DNA from: Pilatotrama ljubarskyi
Lineage: Eukaryota > Basidiomycota > Agaricomycetes > Polyporales > Polyporaceae
Reading direction: 5' to 3'
Assembly: GCA_022385805.1 (NCBI GenBank)
Contig: MU277677.1
Span: 1-64,000, forward strand
DNA: 64,000 bases
Part shown: positions 11,005 to 19,425 of the stretch, piece after piece
Layout: each line of letters starts with the position of its first letter
How positions within the stretch are numbered: position 1 is the stretch's first letter
The notes under the pieces: model-generated
What the model saw: only the letters and a program-made list of their open reading frames with translations
Database searches by the model: none
What the model was told of the DNA's origin: nothing
Made by a program: the position numbers and the translations under genes

Positions 11005-12627
11005 CGCGCACCGAGGGAGATGCGGGGAACGCGAAGGTTGCAGCAGGAGAAGAGGGCGGGCCACATATATACTGCCTTGGCTATGTCAAAGCGTCGACGC
11101 CGGGAACTTGCGGTGGCGCGCCGCCGCCTGCTCGAGGGCAAAGCGTCGGGACACGTGTTGCCGCTGCGCGTCCGGCGATGGGTCCGAGCGTTGCAACGAG
11201 GCAGCAGACAAAGCAAGTGCAGCACAGGGCACTACAGATGGCAGCGAGTGGACTGGCCTTGGTAGGTGCACGCATGGGGTATGCTGAAGCGTAAGTATGC
11301 GTAGTGGCACCGATAGCGCCGGAAGGTGCCCGGACTGGCTTGTATCATGGGTGGCACGAACACTTTCGTGATACGTTCTCATCGATGGACCTGGATGTCT
11401 TGTCTATGTACAAGTCAGTATCTGCGTTTGGAAGTCCTGACGGCGCTCGTAATCACAGGACGACGAAGTCACAAAAGAACGGTACTGCCGCTTGACGCAA
11501 GACCTACCGGTTCTATTCTCCCGGAGCTTTCGTGCATCTACAAGTCGCGGTCGCCATAGCACACCTTGGTCCGAGTTTGGGAAGGTTTCGTGGGCGCATG
11601 GGAAATACAAGACCAAGCAAGTACCCGATGTAGCTCAAACAAAAAGGACAGCGACCGTAACGGCGCCGTCATCACGTTTGGAGTAGCGGCCTGAGGGTCG
11701 GCACTCCCCGTGTGACTCTTGATCATTCTGCAGAATCGTGAATGGAGGATGTGCGAAGCAGGTCTCGTATCACGTCGAGGGGTGACACTCACCAACCAGG
11801 ACTGTACAGTATGTTGCTCACTTAAGGACTGCGAGCGCTGGTGGCGATGAGAGACGTGGGCCAGCGCTAATAGGGCCACTCGAGCGCCTAGAGGCTCGTA
11901 GGCGCTCTGAGTCTTTGCAACTTGGCAAGTTGTAGCAGTACCACCAGCCCGCGAGGATGTTCGACGCGATACAGAACAAATAATGGCATGTGATGTGCGC
12001 GGAAGGCTAATAGCACGAGGGGCAATGACCCATGCTCTGGCCTGGAATAGGCAGGGGAAATGGGGTGAATTGTTCTCCTGGTTCTGGTCCGGAGCCAGTC
12101 TAGGAATCCGGACAATAGAACACAAAGCGCCGCATTCATCGCGTTTCTTATCGATAAGTAGGTTTACTTATCCAGATTCCGGACCCGAACCAGGCTGGTA
12201 ACCAGGTTGTCGACAGGAGTCCAGTTCAGTTCAAATTCCTGGCCTGTTCAGGAGGGAAGCACGGGCCAATGCCCCTCGTGTAGGAAGCTCGTGAGTACAG
12301 CTACACCTCCACCGCGCATCCTGTCCGGTAATTCTTGTTGACTTCTCACAGCCTGAGCACGGATACTAGTCAAGTACCAGTACTTGTTTAGTGCAACTTG
12401 TACTGATTCTCCCGTCCTGACCAAGCTGCTTAGCTTTGCTGCACGACCTTAACACCTCGTATGCGAAGTGCGCATATTGGCACGCATATGCTTTATCGAT
12501 CGACGAACACATAATACTCGAGGCACGCGACTACAAAGCGATTCGATATCCAAGCAGCCCGACTCCGACACTGGTACGTTTGGACTCTCATCCGCATGTG
12601 CTCCGGACTCGCTCCTACGGGTTTGCT
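11005..12627. other. Intergenic, contains a foldback element
   Basis: About 1.6 kb between the kinase start and the end of hydrophobin 1. No supportable gene. The only structure seen is the inverted-repeat element at 12014-12280, listed separately. Confidence 0.5.
12014..12280. mobile_element. Degenerate foldback/MITE-like inverted repeat
   Basis: The left end reads CACGAGGGGCAATGACCCAT and the right end, reverse-complemented, reads CACGAGGGGCATTGGCCCGT: 17 of 20 match. A second matching pair lies further in (CCTGGTTCTGGTCCGGA near 12079 against CCTGGTTCGGGTCCGGA near 12196 on the other strand). Both ends are flanked by TAG (12011-12013, 12281-12283). CAC-starting ends with a 3-bp duplication recall CACTA elements, but the short sequence and decay make the class uncertain. 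Confidence 0.4.
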
Positions 12628-13122
12628 TCAGATGTCGATCGGCAGGCAACCAATAGACACGAGGGAGCCCTGTCAACCGACAGATCAGTAATGCCCTCCT
12701 ACCCCAGGAAGACTGGTAAAAGCAACGTACGTGGCTGTTGTCCTCGCAGCAGACGGTCGTGCCAGAGCATTCACTGCCGCTGCCGACACCGACGACGGTG
12801 ATCGGGGTGCAGTCGAGGCCGAGCAGGACGTCCACGCCCTGGACGACGACGCCGAGCAGGCCGAGGAGCTTCTCGCCCGTCGGGGAGTCCGCCTGTCGTG
12901 CATACCGCCGTTAGCTCGCTCGAGTTCTCGCGCTGGCAGCCCCGCCCTCACCCAGAGAGTCAGCTCTGAGTGAGGGCGCGGCGGGCGGTGGCGTACCTTC
13001 GCCGTGGTGGCGCAGCACTGCGGGGTCGCAGTGTCGCACGACTGGCGGGCCTCGAGGGGCGTGGCGGCCGCAAGAAGGGGCAGGGCAGAGATGGCGACGG
13101 CGACGGCGCGAGAGAAGATCAT
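12628..13122 (-). CDS. Class I hydrophobin 1, 109 aa
   Basis: Exons 13122-12997 (126 nt), 12892-12731 (162 nt), 12669-12628 (42 nt) join in phase. A signal peptide (MIFSRAVAVAISALPLLAAA) is followed by the mature part with eight Cys in hydrophobin order: C, CC (QCC), C (LDC), C (SEC), CC (VCC) and C (IGC). The protein is secreted and self-assembles at hydrophobic/hydrophilic interfaces, coating aerial hyphae or fruit-body surfaces. Hydropathy and the C3-C4 spacing fit class I. The last exon was found by comparison with hydrophobin 2 and encodes GSLVSIGCLPIDI. Exons 1 and 2 are exactly as long as in the paralogue at 18327-18769. A TATA box lies about 85 bases upstream of the ATG. Confidence 0.93.
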
Positions 13123-13658
13123 ATTGCTTGAGTGCGGGATGCTGGGAGAGTAAGAGTAGAGCGAATGGGTTGTTCGGCCTGGGGAATCTGTTCGTCCTCT
13201 CATACCCTATATACCCGTCTGAGAGGCGGGCTATCTGCGCGCATTATACGCGCGTTCGACTTCGCTGTATGTCGTCACGCAGCGAACGACGCTGCGTCAT
13301 TCGTTTTCCTGCCTATCACCCTGTGTTCTGTGGTCGCATCTCTCCTTTGTTGTTCGTCGCTGCCCGAAGGTGATGAGAAGTGAGCTGACGACGCGTTCAC
13401 GACCTCCCCAAACGTCACAGGGGTAGAGCAACGCAATCTGTTATGTCCTCCGCGGACATCTTGAGCCCTCGTCCGACTCCCATGCGAAGCTCGAGCGTCC
13501 AGGTTGCGGCTCCGGGAACCCGTTCTCACTTCTTGGAAGGAGAACTTCTCATGTCCCGGCATGAACTTCGCCCGTATCTGGACACGCAGAGCATCCGTGA
13601 CCTCATCGACGACGCCGAGCAGCAGCGGTAATTGAGGGGCGTCAGAGCTGCATAGTTA
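13123..13658. other. Upstream region of hydrophobin 1, left of transposon
   Basis: Half a kilobase of promoter and 5' flank up to the TA at 13657-13658, where the Tc1/mariner-type element is inserted. A 62-codon open frame at 13443-13631 (+) lies here without any family signature and is not accepted as a gene. Confidence 0.5.
13208..13213 (-). promoter_or_regulatory. TATA box of hydrophobin 1
   Basis: TATATA on the minus strand, 85 bases before the ATG at 13122. The same spacing is seen in the paralogous hydrophobin at 18327. Confidence 0.6.
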
Positions 13659-13727
13659 CAGCTGTTTGCAAAACGATAGACCGCGCGGGCTCGCCGCCAG
13701 TGCGCGTGCCTTGTTTGGCCACCTGCC
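13659..13727 (+). repeat. Left terminal inverted repeat (69 bp)
   Basis: Begins CAGCTGTTTGCAAAACGATA and matches the right end in inverted orientation at 68 of 69 positions. Just inside, CCTGCCG-AAAA-CGGCAGG forms a small hairpin that the right end does not share. Confidence 0.95.
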
Positions 13728-13834
13728 GAAAACGGCAGGTTTAGGCGCTTACTCACCAAACCGCCGCGCGGCGTGCACGGAGCCCCAGTGGCACACGTCG
13801 ACTCTTGCACTACCCTCTACCTACGCTATAGCTT

Positions 13835-15056
13835 ATGGGAAATCGAAGGCATATTCCAGATGAGCAGAAGGAGCTTATCCTTACAATGCTCGCTCACCTC
13901 TCCCCCAAGAAGATCGCAGATGTCACGGGAATAAGCGCCCGTACAATCAGGCGTGTCCGCCAGACCTACCGGGAAACTGGACAGGTCTCGCGAAAGCCCT
14001 TGGTCAACGGGCGGCCTCGCGAACTGACGGGCGTAGAAGTCTCTGTAAGTACTGATCTTATTGTCCTTTGTGTGCCAGCGGCCATGCTCACTGTTTTCTC
14101 CCAGTATCTTGAGTCGCTCATTGAGCGGCAACCCGATTTAATGCTCTCAGAGCTGCGGGACCAGTTAGAGGCTGCCTACGGGATTGAGGTTGACGTGACC
14201 ACAATCTCACGAAGCTTGCATCGTCGTGGATACACTCACAAGAAGGCAGGGAAATTTTTGCTTATTTTTGCATGCTTACATTCTCATCATGCTACCGCTT
14301 GTATAGGTGACTCGACCAGCATTGGAACGCAACGAGGAATTGCGGTTTGCCTACATGGCAAAGGTTCGCGAGGAATACCCACCTGAGACCCTCGTATTCC
14401 TAGACGAGTCGGCTTGCAACCGCTTTACCACTCGAAGGACATACGGGTGGGCTCCCAGTGGCACACGTGCTCGCCGCCATGACTACTTTGTCCGGGGCAC
14501 CAGGCATGTAGGCTTATGCTGTAGATTTGCAAACGCCTAACATGTTCATGCAGATATTCCATCCTCCCTGCTATCTCGCTTGATGGTGTTCTGCATCTCG
14601 ACATCATCACGAGGTCATGGACTGCAACAGAGTTCGAGAAGTACATTGACCTGTTGCTAGATGTCATGAATCCTTGGCCACAACGGAACTCAGTCCTGGT
14701 CATGGACAACGCATCGGTGCATCATTTTGAAGGACTGCGTGACATTGTTGAGGCACGGTAAGGTTTCATCTTTCGATCATCAGAAAGGGTACTAACTCTG
14801 AAGTCATGGCAGTGGCAGGCAGCTATTGTATCTTCCTGCATACTCTCCTGACCTCAACCCCATTGAGGAAGGATTCTCCGCTATGAAGGCTTGGATCCTC
14901 CGCAATCGGGACTATGTTGTTGGAGAACTGATGGGCGAGCCAACATGTGATCCACGCAAACTGCTTTGGGATGCAGTATACTCTACTATGACACCCGAGA
15001 ATATTAGAGGATGGTACACAGACTCAGGATATACTCATTGGGTCCAGGAGGAGTAG
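13835..15056 (+). CDS. Tc1/mariner-type (DD34E) transposase, 331 aa
   Basis: Exons 13835-14044, 14105-14245, 14307-14503, 14554-14757, 14813-15056 join in phase to 331 residues. Residues 1-70 form a helix-turn-helix DNA-binding domain (PKKIADVTGISARTIRRVRQ) ending in a GRPREL linker. Residues 71-117 are a second HTH-like segment (TTISRSLHRRGYTHKK). The catalytic DDE_3-type domain has Asp150 (VFLDES), Asp234 (VMDNAS) and Glu269 (SPDLNPIEE), with 34 residues between the last two, the Tc1-type spacing. Introns 2 and 3 appear to start with GC (at 14246 and 14504) rather than GT; no GT donor gives an open protein there. No stop codon or frameshift was found, so the protein is probably functional. 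It should cut and paste the element via its inverted repeats at TA sites. Confidence 0.92.
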
Positions 15057-15381
15057 TAGACAGCATACAGTGGTCACCAGATAGCTTGGCAGAGGAATAG
15101 ATTAATGGTTTCTCAATTGTCAGACTGTTACTATTAAATGGACATACTATAGCAGAGGATGTTTAGGGACAGGTATGCAGAGCAGAAACATATACCATAT
15201 GTGCTCTAGAATCAGGTCAAGCTATGCATGAGAACAGACAAGTGACAATTATCAAGCTATGGTGTATGAGCCATGACAAGCAAGGGTGTATCATAGATGT
15301 GAAGGCAGGTTAGAAAGGACAAAGGAGTGACTAGTTAAAGGACAAAGGAGTGAGTGACTCTTTGCAAAGGAGAGTCCAAAA
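15057..15381. other. Gap between the two convergent transposon genes
   Basis: AT-rich 325 bp holding the 3' ends of both genes. It includes a direct repeat of aaaggacaaaggagtga near 15314-15350. No open frame of note. Confidence 0.5.
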
Positions 15382-17007
15382 TTAGCGTAAGGTAGGATCA
15401 ATGTTCTCATCAGTGCGCATGCGCTTCTCCGCTCTTCCCATCTCACCACTCCGACGGCGCTTCTTCAGCATCACCTTCACCTGGTGGAGGAAAGGCCTCA
15501 CCAAGCCCTCAGGCATGTGCACCTCTCGAACATACCAGCCAGCATCGAAGTAGAGCGCACTGTGGGCATATATGATCCCTTTTGCCACGAGTGCACCCTC
15601 AAAGGAGGGGTAGCACGCTGCCGGCTGCGTGGCATTCAACACTGACAGTACGTCTGAGATGGGCAATGCCTCGTCCTCCTCATGATCAGAGCTTGCCATC
15701 GACTCTGATGAGCTCGAGGACAAGTCTGACGTGGGAGGTGGGGAAGAGGAGTGCTTACGACGAGACCGGCGCTTATGCCTCGATGATCGATGCCTGTTGG
15801 GCGACCGACCATGCAAGGGTGATCCGACGTGGACATGGATCTCCGGTAGGCCAACACCATTGCCTTTCTTGCGCCGTTGCTCTGCCATGCGAGTCGCTCG
15901 CTTGGCATCACCACGGAGCTTATCAAGGGCGAGGCAGTTGGGAGGATTGCGACAGTCCCGGTCACACAGACCATCATGCTAAGCAAAACAGAATAAGTAG
16001 ATGTAGTACAAGCAGAAATAATACTGCATACCATGCAACGCGCCCACAGTGTCAAGTGCTCCGGCTGCAAGGGGACGTGCTCGCTAACCGTACGGTCGAC
16101 GTAGCACCAAGCCTGGCCACCCTTGATTATAGAACAGTGGGCGCATGCAAGCTTCTCCCTGACGATGCGGAGCTCTTCGCTGTAGGCGATGTCCGTTGAC
16201 TTCTGTGGAGGGTTCCGCTGGCCGGCATTGCCCCCACCGCCACCGGCAGCAGGACGAGCTGCATCGGGCCGATAATCCTGAATCATCATAGATAAGCATA
16301 CTGAGAGACAGATGGACAACTCTATAACGCACCAGGTTGGTGACCTCCAGCTGAACCACACGTGATATAGCGCGCTTCATCCGCGTCAGCGTGGCGGAGA
16401 CGGCGTTCTGGACGTCTTCAACAGTCTCGAAGCGTAGAAATGCTTCAGAGCGATTGGCTGGTTGTATGCGATAGCCAAGGCGTGCGTGACCATCCCCTTC
16501 GATGCCCATGAAGCGGCGGATGTTGTGGAGGAAGTCGACGGGGGAGAGAGTTGACGACAACTTGAAGGTGGCCTGGATCACGGGTTCTCCCTCCTTAGTG
16601 GTGTTGATAGGAGCAAGCACAGTGATCTCCTCTGGGTTGTGTGAGTCTCACATACTAGTATGCACACACACAAACTCACCTGGTCCAGCTGCGGGGCGGT
16701 AGTGTGCACCGTGACCAGCTGCTGCCGCCGGCGCCTGCTGTGCTGGAGGGGCGACATAATCGAGCGGGCCTTCTAGCGGCTGCTGTTGCACGGGCTCCGG
16801 ACGTTGAGCAAGGGGGCCCCCGAAGCCTTCTGGTGCATTCAACCCAGCGAGGGCATACGCTACTGCAAGTTCCTCGGGGCGAGGAGGCGGAAGGGGGCCC
16901 TGGCCAAGAAGGAACTGGGCGATGCCCCTCCGCTGCTGGTTTTGACGAGACTGCTGAGCGTTTGGTTGATAGTGGCGGATTCGGCCGTCTCGAAGATAAT
17001 GTTGCAT
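15382..17007 (-). CDS. Transposon accessory protein of unknown function, 489 aa
   Basis: Exons 17007-16680, 16631-16333, 16277-16032, 15978-15382 join in phase to 489 residues. The N-terminal 110 residues are Gln/Pro/Ala-rich. Residues 110-210 form a compact domain (EPVIQATFKLSSTLSPVDF, IRRFMGIEGD). About residues 235-310 hold a Cys/His cluster suggesting zinc binding: CAHC, WCYVD, EHV, ARCMHDGLCDRDCRNPPNC. Next comes a basic Arg/His/Ser segment (HRSSRHKRRSRRKH), probably nuclear, then a Ser/acidic stretch and a folded C-terminal region (YFDAGWYVREVHMP). Not a transposase: no DDE motif. It is transcribed inward from the right inverted repeat toward the transposase. A DNA-binding partner, regulator or host-interaction role is possible but not shown. 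In-frame codons upstream of 17007 lack an ATG. Confidence 0.8.
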
Positions 17008-17130
17008 AGACTGAGGATTGGAAAGAAGATGAACAGGCAAAGAAGTAATAGGAGTGAGCGAAGCGGAGTCGCGCTCAGGCTGCTCTGCGTCGCGCTGGCC
17101 CCTTGACAGGCGCCGAAATATACCACTTTT

Positions 17131-17199
17131 GGCAGGTGGCCAAACAAGGCACGCGCACTCGCGGCGAGCCCGCGCGGTCTATCGTTTTGCAAACAGCTG
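17131..17199 (-). repeat. Right terminal inverted repeat (69 bp)
   Basis: Inverted copy of 13659-13727 with one mismatch, ending in CAGCTG directly before the TA target duplication at 17200-17201. Confidence 0.95.
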
Positions 17200-17201
17200 T
17201 A

Positions 17202-18326
17202 ATGAACGGGAGGCACGAGGCGCTGTTGGACGTTCCTCGCTGATTGTGCGGGCTCGATGTGTCGACGGACGTCATGCAGCTATTTCCCGGAGCGCCGGAC
17301 CAGCTCACGCCTGCAGTGTTTGATCCTCCTGGACGACCTGTCAAAGGCGGGCGCAGGGGCGTGCGTGCTGGGTGCACGGTACGCATTCTACGACACTTGC
17401 CTTCTTGAGACCCGACGACGGGTTCTGCCCTTTAGACTACGCGCTTTGAGCCAATCTGAAGCTAGTGCCTCCGACGGCCAGGGCGCGCAGCTTCGGACCC
17501 GCACCGCAGAAGCCCGAGCGTGAGCTTGTGCAGCAGTCCTGGGACACTTATGGGCTATCATAGTTTCGGAGATTAAGTGTCAAAACGCCAGGCCCCGAGA
17601 GAGCGGGGCCGCTGCTCACTTGACGAGCCAAGATGTGAATTCCCCGCGGTCCTATTCGCACCTGTTCATCTGTCAGCTGGTATCCGCTGCCTGGTGGTAC
17701 GGCCGCCCCTCGTCCGCGTCGGACCCGAGCGTGCGGAGGTCTAACTTCGCAGTCACCGCGCTTCGCGCGGCGATGTACGAAGGATGGTAGGATGGAACGC
17801 GAAGTGAACATCCTCCGAGCGTGCTGCCTGTGGAGCATCAGTCGAATCTCGCTGCTTCCGGCTCTCCAGATAGGCTGAAGATACGACGAACTCATAGATG
17901 TCGTGAGTAGAAGCGCCAGCATGCGGAGCATCTGCCAGCTGCTGGGCTTCGCGTACCTGGGGAGAGCGGGTGCGATAGCGTCGTGCTGTGTGCTAGGATG
18001 GGCAGTGTTCGGTCTTTTGCTGGTATGCTCAGGCTGGGTATGTTGCAAGCTAAACGCGTTTTGTGCGCGTGAGCTACAGGACAGGATTTGAATTGCTGTA
18101 CCTGTGACGTCTGGGGGAAAGCAGAGGACGCGACGTCTGGCAAGTCGGACACTGAGGACCATCCACCGCCGACGTACTCTGAGCGGAATACACAGAGAAG
18201 TCCAAAGATTTTTGTGTGCCAACCCGACACCCAACTTAGGTATAAAAGAAGAGGACCGCGGCTTACCTTCTTCAGGTCGAACACCCCACTCGCCCTACCC
18301 TCTGCAGCATCCAGCACTCAAGCAAC
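17202..18326. other. Upstream region of hydrophobin 2
   Basis: About 1.1 kb of 5' flank right of the transposon. No gene supported; a minus-strand open frame at 17548-18234 has no family signature and overlaps the promoter. Before the insertion this stretch and 13123-13658 would have formed one shared intergenic region of about 1.7 kb between the divergent hydrophobins. Confidence 0.5.
18241..18248 (+). promoter_or_regulatory. TATA box of hydrophobin 2
   Basis: TATAAAAG, 86 bases before the ATG at 18327; same distance as for the paralogue. Confidence 0.7.
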
Positions 18327-18769
18327 ATGATCTGCTCCCGCGCCATCGCACTCGCCATCTCTGCCCTGCCCCTTCTTGCGGCCGCCACGCCCCTCGAGGC
18401 CCGCAACTCGTGCGACACTGCACCTGTTCAGTGCTGCACGAGCACCACCACCGTGAGTCATGCCTTTTTTTAGCGTTCTCAATGGGTAGAGCTAACAACG
18501 ATGCACACCACAGGCGGGTTCTCCGGCGGGCAGCAAGATCCTCGGTCTGCTCGGTGTCGTCGTTCAAGACCTCGACGTCGTCGTCGGCCTTGGCTGCACC
18601 CCGATCACCGTCGTCGGCGTCGGTGCTGGCGAGGGCTGCTCTGGCTCTACCGTCTGCTGCGCTGACAACAGCCATGTACGTGCACATTTTAATAGATTCT
18701 GTGTGGTCGTTGACTGTAAGGCGTCATTAGGGCCTCATCTCCATTGGCTGCGTCCCGGTCAGCGCCTGA
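18327..18769 (+). CDS. Class I hydrophobin 2, 108 aa
   Basis: Exons 18327-18452 (126 nt), 18514-18675 (162 nt), 18731-18769 (39 nt) join in phase. A signal peptide (MICSRAIALAISALPLLAAA) is followed by eight Cys in the hydrophobin pattern: C, CC (QCC), C (LGC), C (EGC), CC (VCC) and C (IGC). One additional Cys lies in the signal peptide. It is a close paralogue of hydrophobin 1 at 12628-13122: same exon sizes, same PLEAR processing-region residues, same ITVVGVG core. It is a secreted surface-coating protein. The two genes diverge from a common intergenic region now split by a transposon, so they may have shared regulation. Confidence 0.95.
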
Positions 18770-19425
18770 GCCGCGAATAATCGGCTACTTGTATCACTGA
18801 AGCAGGAGGATCGGTGCTCGTAGTTTGGAGATGTGTCCGCGAGGACTCGAGGAGTCTTCGGGATTGTAACGTGTCGATGTACTATGCCTAAGATTGCTGA
18901 CTGTGAGGTTGTGTATGACTCGAAGTATCTGTGAATCACCCTGAGTATTCTCGCCTGCGGATCGCTCGATATCTCTCTGATGCTACACGCCGGCAGACAT
19001 AGGCCTGTGTCGATGTGAGCTATTACATAACTGTCCAACGTTGCACATCGCGAAAGAGACAACGATTCCGAGTTTATAAGTCGGAGGGCTGTGCATGAAG
19101 CCCCCCTCACGGGCAGGTGATCGTGACGAGACGCGGTCATCACGTGATATGGTGACGTTGTGGCTAGTGCGTCAGGGCGTCTACGCCATACGCGCTCTTG
19201 TCTTCGGACGTCCATGTTCTTCCACAAATCTCTCCAGCGATACAACTCACTCTAGTTCCTACAACTCGCGCATGTTCGCTGGAACAAGGGTATAAATCAA
19301 ATCTACAGACGTTGCTATTTCCCTACGACCGCGGCGAACCTTATATAGCCTCCCGTCCGTGTTGGCGAGGAACGACTCGGAGAAGCTGCTGCATCCCGCG
19401 TACTGAGAATTTCAATTGTACGAAT
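18770..19425. other. Intergenic, 3' of hydrophobin 2 / 5' of Rap1
   Basis: About 650 bp with no supportable gene. It holds the hydrophobin 2 3' end and the Rap1 promoter; a TTATATAG word at 19339-19346 could serve as a TATA box for Rap1. Confidence 0.45.

Larger units (their letters stand above)
13659..17199. mobile_element. Tc1/mariner-type transposon with two genes, 3541 bp
   Basis: Complete element. Terminal inverted repeats are 69 bp (13659-13727 and 17131-17199) with a single mismatch at the 40th base. It is flanked by TA on both sides (13657-13658, 17200-17201), the target duplication of Tc1/mariner/IS630 elements. Inside are a DD34E transposase (+, 13835-15056) and a second gene (-, 15382-17007), both reading inward from the ends and converging with a 325-bp gap. 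Nearly identical ends and undamaged reading frames indicate a recent insertion. Usual Tc1/mariner elements are 1-2.5 kb with one gene, so the second gene is unusual. It sits between two hydrophobins. Confidence 0.93.

Noticed and set aside
13443..13631. 62-codon + frame just left of the transposon
   Set aside because: Ends 26 bases before the insertion site, so it looked like a gene cut by the element, but it has its own stop codon, no homology signal and no matching continuation to the right of the element.
17548..18234. 228-codon minus frame upstream of hydrophobin 2
   Set aside because: Covers the promoter side of hydrophobin 2, contains no domain and has atypical composition.
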